DNA of 64,000 bases. Origin: Ardenticatena maritima. GTDB lineage: Bacteria > Chloroflexota > Anaerolineae > Ardenticatenales > Ardenticatenaceae. The notes under the pieces are model-generated. The model saw only the letters and a program-made list of their open reading frames with translations. It searched no databases and was not told where the DNA came from. Shown here in pieces: positions 54,677-63,742 of this stretch (its first letter is position 1; each line of letters opens with the position of its first letter). Location: positions 62,001-126,000 of the forward strand of contig NZ_LGKN01000005.1 of the NCBI RefSeq assembly GCF_001306175.1, read 5' to 3'. The position numbers and the translations under genes are program-made.

Positions 54677-55846
54677 TCAATCGAGGTCCAGGTCACTGAC
54701 CACATCCTCGTCGAGGTCAATATCCACTACGTCGAGGTCGTCATCGTCCGACGATGAGACAACCTTCTTGGGGCGTTTCGGTTGCTTGGGTTTTTCATCG
54801 GCTTCGGCAAGCAACGCCAGCTGTTCAGGCGTCAGCGCGCCGGGCTTGGGCGGCAACCCGGTTTCGATGCGAATGCGCGAATCAATTTCCGCCAGGATTT
54901 CGGGGTTTTCGCGCAAGAATTGTTTGGCGTTTTCGCGCCCTTGCCCCAGGCGGATATCGCCGTAGCTGTAATACGCGCCCCGCTTGGTCACAATGTCCAG
55001 CTCGGTCGCCACATCCAGCACATCGCCTTCCACGCTGATGCCTTCATTGTAGAGAATATCGAATTCGGCTTCGCGGAAGGGCGGGGCAACCTTGTTCTTC
55101 TTGATTTTGACCTTGGTGCGGTTGCCGATAATCTCGCCCCCCTGCTTGATGGCTTCTTTGCGGCGAATATCCATGCGCACCGAGGCGTAGAATTTGAGCG
55201 CGTTCCCGCCCGTTGTCGTTTCAGGGTTGCCAAAAAGCACGCCAATTTTCATGCGAATCTGGTTGGTGAAGATGACCGCCGTGTTGGACTTCTTGATAGC
55301 CCCCGCCAGTTTGCGCAGCGCCTGGCTCATCAAACGGGCTTGCAACCCCACATGGCTATCGCCCATGTCGCCTTCGATTTCGGCGCGCGGCACCAACGCC
55401 GCCACCGAGTCAATGACGATGACATCCACCGCGCCACTGCGCACCAGGGCTTCGGCAATTTCGAGCGCCTGCTCGCCCGTATCCGGCTGGGCGATGTAGA
55501 GATTGGCGACATCCACGCCACACTTGGCGGCGTAGGCGGGGTCGAGGGCGTGCTCCACGTCAATGAAGGCGGCCACGCCCCCCATCTTCTGGGCTTCGGC
55601 GATGATGTGCTGACAGAGCGTCGTCTTCCCGCTGGATTCGGGACCGTAAATTTCGGTAATTCGCCCGCGAGGCACTCCACCAATGCCCAGTGCGAGGTCA
55701 AGCGCAATTGAGCCGGTGGGAATCGCTTCGATTTCCATGTCGGGGGCTTCCCCCAATTTCATGATAGCGCCATCGCCAAAGCGCTTTTTGAGTTGCGCCA
55801 GCGTGGCTTCGAGGGCTTGTTCGCGGCCTTCCGGTTTCTTCGCCAT
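54677..55846 (-). CDS. recA: RecA recombinase
   Basis: A 389-residue RecA that forms filaments on single-stranded DNA for homologous repair and SOS induction. Walker [35 protein letters not shown] and the loop region [28 protein letters not shown] are intact. An acidic C-terminal tail ([16 protein letters not shown]) regulates filament assembly in the family. AAAGGAG precedes the ATG at 55846. Confidence 0.98.
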   Translation of the reverse strand: MAKKPEGREQALEATLAQLKKRFGDGAIMKLGEAPDMEIEAIPTGSIALDLALGIGGVPRGRITEIYGPESSGKTTLCQHIIAEAQKMGGVAAFIDVEHALDPAYAAKCGVDVANLYIAQPDTGEQALEIAEALVRSGAVDVIVIDSVAALVPRAEIEGDMGDSHVGLQARLMSQALRKLAGAIKKSNTAVIFTNQIRMKIGVLFGNPETTTGGNALKFYASVRMDIRRKEAIKQGGEIIGNRTKVKIKKNKVAPPFREAEFDILYNEGISVEGDVLDVATELDIVTKRGAYYSYGDIRLGQGRENAKQFLRENPEILAEIDSRIRIETGLPPKPGALTPEQLALLAEADEKPKQPKRPKKVVSSSDDDDLDVVDIDLDEDVVSDLDLD

Positions 55847-55907
55847 GCGTTCACTCCTTTTGTCGCTCAAACTTGTCTTCACAATTGTAAGCCGCAGTGT
55901 TGCAGGC

Positions 55908-55936
55908 ATTCTATCACAGATGTTGGCGGCGGGCAA
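55908..55936 (-). promoter_or_regulatory. recA promoter
   Basis: TTGCCC, a 17-nt spacer and TAGAAT on the minus strand, about 65 nt upstream of the ATG. No Gram-positive-type LexA box (GAAC-N4-GTTC) was found near it. Confidence 0.6.
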
Positions 55937-56016
55937 ACCTGCCGCAAAGCGGCTTCACATTTGTAAGTGTACAGCATAGGTGCGACAGATGTGAGGCGCG
56001 GAGAAGGGGAACTTTA

Positions 56017-56916
56017 TCAAAAGGTGGTTTCTAGGAAGAGCGTGGGGGGGCATGTTCCATCTTCCACAAACCGCGCACTTTCCACCAATGCCAGCCGGCT
56101 CTCGGTAAAGAAGGGAAAAAGCGGGAAGACATGCGGCATGCCTTGCCAGACGCGCAGGCAGGCGGTTCCCCCCGCTTGCTGAACCTTTTGCGCCAGGCGC
56201 GCCGCATCGTCAAACAAAATTTCTTCCGTGCCGACATGAATGAGCAGCGGCGGCAATCCGCCCAGGTCTGCAAAGAGGGGTGAAATGAGCGGATGGTCAC
56301 GCGGCGTATCGCCGGCATAGGCGCGCGCACACCGCTCCAAAAAAGCGGGCGTGAGAATGGGGTCGCGGTGGGCGCGCTCGCGCAGAGACGCCCCCGACAA
56401 CGTTGCATCCACCCAGGGCGAAAACAGCACCGCGCCGGCGACGGGCGCCGCGCCTTCATCACGCGCACGCACCAGCGCCGCCACCACCAACCCGCCCCCG
56501 GCGGAATCCCCCGCCAGCCAGAGCGGACGCGCCCCCTGCGCCGCCAGCCACTGCAACGCCGCCACGGTGTCGTCCAGCGCCGCGGGGAAGGGGTGTTCGG
56601 GCGCCAGGCGGTAATCCAGCGCGAACAGGCGCATGCGCACCGTTTGCGCCAGCCCGCCCGTCAGCACGCGGTGCGTGCGGGGGCTTCCCACCACGTAGCC
56701 CCCGCCATGCACGTAGAGCATCACCCCCTCGCGGGGCGTCGGCGGTTCTACCCACTCGCCGGGCAAAGGCGCATCCACCGCCGGCGTGATACGCACGCCA
56801 CGCGGGGGGCGGTTCCACCGTGTTTGTCGCGCTTCCCGCCGACGAATGGCGGCAATATCTTCGCGCACCATGGAGCGCGTCATCAGCCGCAACAAAACGC
56901 GCGTGAGCCAATTCAT
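56017..56916 (-). CDS. Alpha/beta hydrolase, hormone-sensitive lipase-type esterase
   Basis: A 299-residue carboxylesterase of the HSL group: oxyanion motif YVHGGGYVVGS, catalytic serine in GDSAGGG, and a C-terminal Asp/His region (HVGTEEILFDDA ... GMPHVFPLF). It lies 11 nt after the oxidoreductase stop in the same orientation and likely shares a transcript. Substrate is unknown. It runs to a Glu/Thr-rich C-terminus. Confidence 0.9.
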   Translation of the reverse strand: MNWLTRVLLRLMTRSMVREDIAAIRRREARQTRWNRPPRGVRITPAVDAPLPGEWVEPPTPREGVMLYVHGGGYVVGSPRTHRVLTGGLAQTVRMRLFALDYRLAPEHPFPAALDDTVAALQWLAAQGARPLWLAGDSAGGGLVVAALVRARDEGAAPVAGAVLFSPWVDATLSGASLRERAHRDPILTPAFLERCARAYAGDTPRDHPLISPLFADLGGLPPLLIHVGTEEILFDDAARLAQKVQQAGGTACLRVWQGMPHVFPLFPFFTESRLALVESARFVEDGTCPPTLFLETTF

Positions 56917-56927
56917 CGCCGCCTCGC

Positions 56928-57926
56928 TCAGGTCAGGGTGTCTTCATCTTCGCCCGGATACCGCACGCCCCAACGGGCGCGCAGCGTATCCATGAGCGCC
57001 AGCAGGCGCTGGCTCTCGTCAAGCGGCATACGTGGGCTTTCGGTCAAGCCGGCGCGCAAACATGCGTGCACTTCGGCAATCTCGTACCCGTAGCCATGGT
57101 CGGGGTGGGGGAACGTGCAGGTGAGCGGCGGCTCGCCGTAGCGTTCAAGCGTCACCTGTTCGGGGTGAAAAAACGGCGCATGCAGGTGGATACGCCCTTC
57201 ATCGCCCACAATCCACGCCTCTTGCGGTTTTTCCACCGCCACACTACTGCTCAACAGCGCCAGCGATTCAGGATAGATGAGCATGAGCGCATTGGTCGCG
57301 TCAACGCCTGTTGGCGCCAGCAAAGCGTTGCCCTGCACCTCATCGGGAAACCCCAACAGCATCGTCGCCAGCGACAACGGATAAATGCCCACATCCAATA
57401 ACGCGCCGCCGCCAAGCGCGGGGTTGTAAAGCCGGCTGTGGGGGTCGAATGGGGCATGAAAACAAAAATCCGCCTGGATGAGCCGCACCGTGCCCAACAC
57501 CCCCGAACGCACCCAGTCGTGCGCTTGCTGAATCGCCGGGAAGAAGCGCATCCAGACCGCTTCCATCAGGAAGAGCCCCTTTTCACGTGCGAGCGCAATA
57601 CAGTCCGCCGCTTGTCGGGCGTTCAGCGTCAACGGTTTTTCACACAACACATGTTTGCCCGCTTCGAGGCAGAGGCGAATGTTGTCGGCGTGCAGGCTAT
57701 GCGGCGTGGCAATGTACACAATCTCCACATCTGGGTCGGCGACAAGGTCTTCGTAGCGACCATACCGGCGCGGGATGCCCCAACGTTCCCCAAATCGGTC
57801 GGCGGCTTCCTGTGAGCGGGAAGCCACCGCGACCAATTCGGCGTCCTCCGCGGCACACAAATCAGCCGCCATCGTCGCGGCAATGCGCCCTGTGGCAAGA
57901 ATGCCCCAACGAAATGCGGTTGGCAT
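56928..57926 (-). CDS. Gfo/Idh/MocA-family oxidoreductase
   Basis: A 332-residue NAD(P)-dependent sugar-type dehydrogenase. The N-terminal Rossmann fold begins WGILATGRIAATMAADL, the family EKP motif is in HVLCEKPLTLN, and the C-terminal beta-sheet domain has GALLDVGIYPLSLA. The active site likely oxidises a polyol or sugar hydroxyl group. It is the first gene of a two-gene operon with the esterase; the upstream 343-nt gap is shared with a divergent lipoprotein gene. Confidence 0.9.
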   Translation of the reverse strand: MPTAFRWGILATGRIAATMAADLCAAEDAELVAVASRSQEAADRFGERWGIPRRYGRYEDLVADPDVEIVYIATPHSLHADNIRLCLEAGKHVLCEKPLTLNARQAADCIALAREKGLFLMEAVWMRFFPAIQQAHDWVRSGVLGTVRLIQADFCFHAPFDPHSRLYNPALGGGALLDVGIYPLSLATMLLGFPDEVQGNALLAPTGVDATNALMLIYPESLALLSSSVAVEKPQEAWIVGDEGRIHLHAPFFHPEQVTLERYGEPPLTCTFPHPDHGYGYEIAEVHACLRAGLTESPRMPLDESQRLLALMDTLRARWGVRYPGEDEDTLT

Positions 57927-58080
57927 CTGCTTGTCCTTTCAGTTCTCAATTGGTGACTGCACTGTGCGCAGTCTATCAGCAAATAAGGCCACGAAGCAAA
58001 CAACGCAAAAAGAACATCGCGCCAGAAAATTGAGTTTCATTTTATATGGTTTTAATTCTAAAATAAAACCGAGTGCAAAT

Positions 58081-58099
58081 GTACTCATAAAGTGAGTAC
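58081..58099. promoter_or_regulatory. Inverted repeat in the divergent intergenic region
   Basis: GTACTCA and TGAGTAC form a perfect 7-bp dyad around TAAAG. It lies in an AT-rich 343-nt gap between the divergent oxidoreductase and lipoprotein genes, which also holds a 7-bp repeat GGTTTTA / TAAAACC at 58048-58070. Symmetry and position suggest a repressor operator, but a promoter was not resolved. Confidence 0.45.
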
Positions 58100-58269
58100 G
58101 CGCGTACCTATGCAAGCAAGATTCTTTTTTGTAAACTGTTGTGTGCCAGACATCTGGAATAACAAGGCGGTCGGCACACGAGTACACTCCGCTGAACAAC
58201 CATCCGGGCGAATATGGCCCCATTCCAACAGATACCACACAACCTGTAACGTCATAAGGAGGAATCCCC

Positions 58270-59052
58270 ATGCGCAATCGCGTCTTCATCTTCCTGAGCC
58301 TACTCATCATGCTCACCACGGCATGCCGCACCACTGAAACATCTTCCTCCCGTTCAGATGCCCCACCAACGCAAACACCCCTGTCCCAAGAAGCCTATCC
58401 TCCACCGGTGTTGCCTGAACAACAACTTGCCCAGGCTGCACCACCAACAACACCTCTTCCGACACCCACGATCCCCCCAACTGAAACGCCACCGCCTATG
58501 GCGACCCCACGCCCTTTACTGCTTGACCTGCCGCAAACATTCAATTCAGCCACACAAGAGTGGCTCTCCTATGAAAATCGCGAGTTGGGCATTCGCTTCC
58601 AATATCCACCCGACTATCCAGAAATTCGCATTCAAACTCAGAAGGATGAAGTCCTTTTGGATATTTTCCGCAAACAACAACGTCCGGACGGCGTGCCAAG
58701 CGAAGAATATTTCGTCAGCTTGTCATTGATACGCGATAAACACGTTTCGCAACATATGGAAACACCACAAGCAGTATTTGATTGGCTACAATCCTCATCA
58801 TTTTCAGAACATGTTGGTGGTCGCATGCGTGTTGTTAAACCGCTTAAATTTAAGCAGTGGGATTACGCTTGGTACTTGCTGTGGGAACCCTTGTGGTTCG
58901 ATTGGAATCAACCCGTTCATACAGTAATGCTTGTCAAAGGTCATCTTGTTGTTCTGGTGAGTATTGGTGATTTGACATACGGCAACGTCGCAAGCGATGA
59001 ATTGTGGCAACAGCAAATGTACTTCCTGCAAACGGTAGAGCCGCTTCAATAA
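58270..59052 (+). CDS. Predicted lipoprotein of unknown function
   Basis: A 260-residue lipoprotein: lipobox LTTAC with Cys19, a long Ser/Pro/Thr-rich linker (residues about 20-80, including PPTTPLPTPTIPPTETPP), and a C-terminal beta-rich domain starting YENRELGIRFQYPPDYPEIRIQTQ, reminiscent of PsbP/DUF1795-like lipoproteins. AAGGAGGAATCCCC precedes the ATG. It is monocistronic with a strong terminator. Confidence 0.78.
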   Translation: MRNRVFIFLSLLIMLTTACRTTETSSSRSDAPPTQTPLSQEAYPPPVLPEQQLAQAAPPTTPLPTPTIPPTETPPPMATPRPLLLDLPQTFNSATQEWLSYENRELGIRFQYPPDYPEIRIQTQKDEVLLDIFRKQQRPDGVPSEEYFVSLSLIRDKHVSQHMETPQAVFDWLQSSSFSEHVGGRMRVVKPLKFKQWDYAWYLLWEPLWFDWNQPVHTVMLVKGHLVVLVSIGDLTYGNVASDELWQQQMYFLQTVEPLQ

Positions 59053-59057
59053 AAACA

Positions 59058-59092
59058 AAACGCCCCCCTCGCGCACCAACGGGGGGGGCGTT
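59058..59092. terminator. Bidirectional terminator between the lipoprotein and GT39 genes
   Basis: Arms AACGCCCCCC and GGGGGGCGTT form a 10-bp GC-rich stem between convergent stops, with AAAAC/GTTTT flanks. Confidence 0.8.
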
Positions 59093-59096
59093 GCGC

Positions 59097-61040
59097 CTAC
59101 TCAGGCATACAATCGTAGAGCTGCACACGACCGGGTGGGCGATTACCTGGACTTGCAATGCCCCCCTCAACCGGTCGGCACGTTGTATCGAGCCAGGTTG
59201 CAATATCAGCACGCGTGCGCCCACTCACCACTACATACCGCAAATCGCCGCACGCCACCATCTGCGCGATATCCTCCGCATCCACCACGGGGTCGCCGCC
59301 GTTGAAGCCTCCCATATAGAGCACCGGTTGCCCTGTGGACAGCACAAGCGGCGCTCCAATCTGTGCATCCGACACAGCAATCAGGTATGACGTACCTGGC
59401 GGGTTCGCCTGTAAAAAGTCCAGCAGTATGTCGGCTGCACCTTCTTGGGTGGGATCGCCTCCCGGTCTCATTTCATCAATAGGGGAATAGGCGGTTGGTA
59501 ACGCTGTGTTGGGCGTCGGGTCAAAGGTCGTCAACCCCGTCCACACGGCGGGCACCCAGAGCATGGCAAGGAGCGTCAGCACGGCACTTGCACGCCCTTG
59601 ATGCCACCAGCCAAGCCCAGCCGCCATGATAAGCAACAGCACAGGCACATACAACCACCCCGCCTGCATGCCCTCCTGGCGAGCAATGAAAAGATGAAAC
59701 GCCACCACACCACTCCCCGCCAGCAAAAGCCCCACACGTGCCCCAACGTGCTCCAGACGCCGCCAAAACCATGCAAAGGTAGCCCCCACAAGCGCCGCAA
59801 GCGGCGGCGTCAGCATTATCGTGTAATACGCGTGAAAAATGCCTTCAATACGACTGAAAAAGACCCAACACGTGAGCAACCACCCCCCCCATAACACCAA
59901 AGCGCGGTGTGTCGCCTGCAAAGGCACATGCCAGCGCGAAGCCCCCAACAGCACCACTCCCAGCAACGCAAACGGCAACAACCACGACATCTGCTTTGCC
60001 AGCGGCTGAACAAAGAATCGCTCAACACCCGGCGAGCCTGTTTCGTTGGCAAAGGGTGTTCCACCTGGTTGCCCATCAGGTTGACCGCCAGGCGGGACGC
60101 CATCATTCACGCGGGCGTCTGGTGGCGCACCGGGGCGAGGCGCCTGCGGGCGCGCGCCCGCAGGCGGCGCGCTATTCGCGGCGTCTCCCGTACTCACCTG
60201 ACGCGGATTCAAAAGGCGCGCTAACCCATTATGCCCGATAATGAGTTCCATCACAGTGTTGTTCGTGCTACTTCCCACATAGGGGCGGTTTTCGGGCGGC
60301 GTCATATCAACCGCCAGCGGCCACGCAAGCCCAATCAGCATAATGACAATGGTGGCGATACCTAAGTGCTTGATTTTGGTGCGCCACGCTTCACGAGACC
60401 CCAATGCATAAAGCGCGTAAAAGGCGGGAAGCGGCAAAAACGCCTGCAACATTTTGATTTCAAACCCCAGCCCAACCAGCACACCACCCAACACCACCCA
60501 ACGCAAACGCCCGCTTTCGGTCGCTTTCAAAAACGCCCACGCTGCCAGCAACAGCGTGAACGTGAGCATGCCATCCATCGTGTTGTTGCGGTTCGTCGCG
60601 ACGAAGATGGGCGTGAGGGTCAATGTCAGCGCGGCCACAAGCCCTGCGCCTTCCCCGAAAGAGCGTTTGACAAGCGCATAGAGTAACGGCACGCTCAACA
60701 CACCAGCCAAAATGTTGGGTAAGACCACAACCCAGCCATGCACGCCCAATATCCACGCAAACGCGGCTTCAATCCACAAGCCAAGTGGGGGTTTATCTAC
60801 CGTCACAGAGGCGCCAGGTTCAGCCGCGACAAAGAAAAAATTATGCCACGATTGCAACATACTTTTGACAGCGGCTGTGTAGTAGCGGTTTGCATCGCCA
60901 ATGGCTTGCAGGTTTGCCAGATGCAAAAAAAGCGCCGCCCCCATGATGGCAATCAACGCCAGGTGCGCCCATGGTATCGAAACGAGACCCTCATAGCGCC
61001 AACCGCGCTTCAGTTCTGTATGCGCCTTCACCTGCTGCAT
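59097..61040 (-). CDS. GT39/ArnT-like membrane glycosyltransferase
   Basis: A 647-residue polytopic enzyme of the dolichyl-phosphate-mannose-type glycosyltransferase group. About ten or more transmembrane helices are interrupted by a Pro/Gly-rich loop (NSAPPAGARPQAPRPG). Family motifs: GDANRYYTAAVKSML with the early catalytic acid, VDKPPLGLWIEAAFAW, and NRNNTMDGMLTFTLLLA. A C-terminal soluble domain (LLDFLQANPPGTSYLIAVSDAQIGAPLVL) is extracytoplasmic. The ATG at 61040 was chosen because AAGGAGAGG lies shortly upstream; an ATG at 61079 is an alternative. It transfers a sugar from a lipid carrier to an unknown acceptor. Confidence 0.87.
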   Translation of the reverse strand: MQQVKAHTELKRGWRYEGLVSIPWAHLALIAIMGAALFLHLANLQAIGDANRYYTAAVKSMLQSWHNFFFVAAEPGASVTVDKPPLGLWIEAAFAWILGVHGWVVVLPNILAGVLSVPLLYALVKRSFGEGAGLVAALTLTLTPIFVATNRNNTMDGMLTFTLLLAAWAFLKATESGRLRWVVLGGVLVGLGFEIKMLQAFLPLPAFYALYALGSREAWRTKIKHLGIATIVIMLIGLAWPLAVDMTPPENRPYVGSSTNNTVMELIIGHNGLARLLNPRQVSTGDAANSAPPAGARPQAPRPGAPPDARVNDGVPPGGQPDGQPGGTPFANETGSPGVERFFVQPLAKQMSWLLPFALLGVVLLGASRWHVPLQATHRALVLWGGWLLTCWVFFSRIEGIFHAYYTIMLTPPLAALVGATFAWFWRRLEHVGARVGLLLAGSGVVAFHLFIARQEGMQAGWLYVPVLLLIMAAGLGWWHQGRASAVLTLLAMLWVPAVWTGLTTFDPTPNTALPTAYSPIDEMRPGGDPTQEGAADILLDFLQANPPGTSYLIAVSDAQIGAPLVLSTGQPVLYMGGFNGGDPVVDAEDIAQMVACGDLRYVVVSGRTRADIATWLDTTCRPVEGGIASPGNRPPGRVQLYDCMPE

Positions 61041-61142
61041 AGCGTGTACCTTTTCCTCTCCTTGTTGTCTGGTTTTCATTCCTGTTGTACTTCATAAATG
61101 TGCAGAACATGTGCAGAAACAATGAAACTCCCATGCAAAGCA

Positions 61143-61170
61143 AAACGGCCTCCTTTGCAGGAGACCGTTT
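61143..61170 (-). terminator. Terminator after the PA14 GH3 gene
   Basis: A stem AAACGG-CTCC / GGAG-CCGTTT with one mismatch and a 6-nt loop lies about 45 nt after the GH3 stop on the minus strand, followed by a TTTTGCTTT tract. Confidence 0.6.
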
Positions 61171-61214
61171 CCCAGAAGGAAGGAAAGGAGGAGAAGTATG
61201 CCGCTTCCGGCTGG

Positions 61215-63731
61215 CTAGCCTGCCAAGACGTTGCCCGCCTCCAACGCCTCGGTGGTCTTGTCCACGATATCCAAACGGGCGCGCAAGCGAATATCCGCCG
61301 CCGAGCGCCCCACCAGCACCTCAAACGCGCCAGGCTCCACAACCCACGCTCCGCGCTTGTCATCGTAAAACGCAAACGCATCCGGGCGCAGGTGAATGGT
61401 CACGGTGCGCGTTTCACCCGGTTCCAGCGTCACTTTGGCAAAGCCCTTCAACTCTTTGGGCGGGCGCGGCAGGCTGGACTCGACATCGTGCAGGTACACC
61501 TGCACCACCTCTTGCCCACGGCGCGCCCCTTGGTTCGTGATGGTGACATGCACATCCACTCCTTCACCCACGCGCACCTGGTCGGCCGCCAATTCCAGCG
61601 CGTCATACGAGAATGTGGTGTACGAAAGCCCATGCCCAAACGGGAAAAGCGGCTCGATTTCTTTCTTGTCATAGTAGCGGTAGCCCACGTAGAGCCGTTC
61701 GCCGTAGTAGACGCGCCCATTCTCGCCGGGGTAGTTGATATACGCGGGCGAATCTTGCAAGCGTTTGGGGAAAGTTGTCGGCAAGCGCCCGCCTGGGTCG
61801 GCTTCGCCAAAGAGCACGTCGGTAATCGCGTTCCCCATCTCTTGCCCCAGATACCAGACCTGCAAGACGGCTTTCACCTTGTCCAGCCAGGGCATGTGCA
61901 CCGGCGACCCCGCATTGACAATGACAATGGTGTTCGGGTTCGCTTCGGCAACCCGCGCCACGAGTTCGTTTTGTTCGCCCGGCAAATCCATGCTCTCGCG
62001 GTCGCTGCCCTCACTCTCCCATTCGGGCGTCAAGCCCACAAACACAACGGCGGCGTCGGCTTCACGCGCAAGGGCGACGGCTTCGCCAATGGGGTCGGCG
62101 GGTTGCGGCGGCAACACGCCCAGGCGAATGGTGCGCCAGCGCCCACCCGGCACCACTGCAAAATCCACGCGGAAGGGGTATTCCCGCCCCGCTTCCAATT
62201 CCAGCGTGACTTCTTCCTGCCGCCAGGGCACGCTCACCATGCCGTCGAAGTTTTGCGGTTGCTCTTCGGGAATGTACTCCCACCAATCCAAAAGCGTTTT
62301 GCCGTCGAACTCGAACCGACCACGCCCGACCGTTGCCATGGAGAACGTGTACGTCCCACTCACCGGCGGCGTCCATGTGCCGCTCATGGTGAGCGAGAAA
62401 GAACGCAAATCGAATTCGGAAATTTGTTCGCCAAACCAAGCCAGTTGCGTCCCTTCGGCGAGGAACACTTTGGACGGTTCGCCTTCCAATTCGGTGTTAT
62501 CATACTGGCGCACCGTCACCTTGCCCGGCGTGCCGTCCTCAGCACGCAACCCGCGCGTGTCGAGCAAGGGGAAATTGCGGTAGAACGCCGGTCCCAGAGC
62601 ATACGTCATCTGGAACGCCTCGCCATACCGTTCGCGCATGGCATCGAGCGGTTGCACCACATAATGAGGGTTCACTTCGGAACTCCCGCCCCCCTGGAAC
62701 GACACCTCAGTCGCCGGGCGACCAATCACCGCCAGGCGCGGGAAGCGCGACGCATCCAGCGGGAGCACGTTGTCCTCGTTCTTCAACAGCACAATGGCTT
62801 CGCGTCCGGCGCGGCGGATAATCTCATGGTGGCGTGGGTTGTCCACCGAACGCTCTTCCTTCGGCGCGGAGTCTTCAAACGCGCCCACACGCTCCAGTGT
62901 GCGCAACAGCCGGCGCACTTTGTCGTCAATATCCGCTTCGGTGATTTCGCCCCGCTCCAGGGCGGCGCGCACCTTTTCAGGCGCCATCCAGCGCCCAGGT
63001 CCCGGCATCTCCAAATCGAGCCGCTCCAAGGGAACCCGGTCGCTGTATGTGCCATACCAGTCGGAAAGCGCGAGACCGTCAAACCCCCATTCGTCTTTGA
63101 GAATGTCAAAGAGGTGGCTGTTTTCGCTCGCATATACCCCGTTGACGCGGTTGTACGCCGTCATCAACGTCCAGACACCGGCTTCCTGCACCGCGGCTTT
63201 GAAAGGCGGCAGGTAGATTTCTCGCAACGTGCGCTCATCAACTTCCGCACTGATCGAAAAGCGCTCAAATTCCTGGTCGTTGCACACATAGTGCTTGATA
63301 CACGCCCCAACCCCCTGGCTCTGCACGCCCTGAATGTACGCCACCGCCATGCGCGCCATCAAGTAGGGGTCTTCGGCAAAGCATTCAAAATTGCGCCCCG
63401 CCAGCGGGTGGCGGTGCATGTTGACCGTCGGACCAAGCAAGACGTGGGCGCCCTTTGTCTTGACTTCTTCGGCCAGGGCTTCACCAATTTCACGCACAAG
63501 GTCGGGGTTCCAGGTGGCGCCCATGGCTGTTCCCACGGGGAAACTGGCCGACGTTTGGCTGCGGGTGTCTTTTTGCGTGCCGCGCACGCCATTCGGACCA
63601 TCGGTCACTTTGAGGGCGGGAATGCCCAGGCGAGGAATGGCGTGGGTGTGCCAGGTATCCGCCCCGGCCAACAGTTTGATTTTTTCATCGAGTGTGAGTG
63701 ATTGCAACAAGGTTTCAACTCGGTCTTGCAT
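61215..63731 (-). CDS. GH3 beta-glucosidase with inserted PA14 domain
   Basis: An 838-residue glycoside hydrolase family 3 enzyme. The TIM-barrel half has TDGPNGVRG, KHYVCNDQEFER and the nucleophile Asp in LALSDWYGTYS. The second domain is interrupted by a PA14 carbohydrate-binding-type insert (about residues 395-530, with SGTWTPPVSGTYTFSMATVGRGRFEFDGK). [11 protein letters not shown] and a C-terminal FnIII-like domain follow. There is no signal peptide. PA14-bearing GH3 enzymes usually act on larger oligosaccharides or glycosides. The ATG at 63731 follows AAGGGGGCG. Confidence 0.92.
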   Translation of the reverse strand: MQDRVETLLQSLTLDEKIKLLAGADTWHTHAIPRLGIPALKVTDGPNGVRGTQKDTRSQTSASFPVGTAMGATWNPDLVREIGEALAEEVKTKGAHVLLGPTVNMHRHPLAGRNFECFAEDPYLMARMAVAYIQGVQSQGVGACIKHYVCNDQEFERFSISAEVDERTLREIYLPPFKAAVQEAGVWTLMTAYNRVNGVYASENSHLFDILKDEWGFDGLALSDWYGTYSDRVPLERLDLEMPGPGRWMAPEKVRAALERGEITEADIDDKVRRLLRTLERVGAFEDSAPKEERSVDNPRHHEIIRRAGREAIVLLKNEDNVLPLDASRFPRLAVIGRPATEVSFQGGGSSEVNPHYVVQPLDAMRERYGEAFQMTYALGPAFYRNFPLLDTRGLRAEDGTPGKVTVRQYDNTELEGEPSKVFLAEGTQLAWFGEQISEFDLRSFSLTMSGTWTPPVSGTYTFSMATVGRGRFEFDGKTLLDWWEYIPEEQPQNFDGMVSVPWRQEEVTLELEAGREYPFRVDFAVVPGGRWRTIRLGVLPPQPADPIGEAVALAREADAAVVFVGLTPEWESEGSDRESMDLPGEQNELVARVAEANPNTIVIVNAGSPVHMPWLDKVKAVLQVWYLGQEMGNAITDVLFGEADPGGRLPTTFPKRLQDSPAYINYPGENGRVYYGERLYVGYRYYDKKEIEPLFPFGHGLSYTTFSYDALELAADQVRVGEGVDVHVTITNQGARRGQEVVQVYLHDVESSLPRPPKELKGFAKVTLEPGETRTVTIHLRPDAFAFYDDKRGAWVVEPGAFEVLVGRSAADIRLRARLDIVDKTTEALEAGNVLAG

Positions 63732-63742
63732 ACGCGCCCCCT

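Noticed and set aside
55847-55980. SOS/LexA box upstream of recA
   Set aside because: No GAAC-N4-GTTC or E. coli-type CTGT-N8-ACAG operator was found; other LexA motifs cannot be excluded.
61098-63701. Very long plus-strand open frame (867 codons) over the PA14 GH3 gene
   Set aside because: It is antisense to a clear GH3 enzyme; its composition (Arg/His/Gly-rich) is the shadow of GC-rich minus-strand codons.
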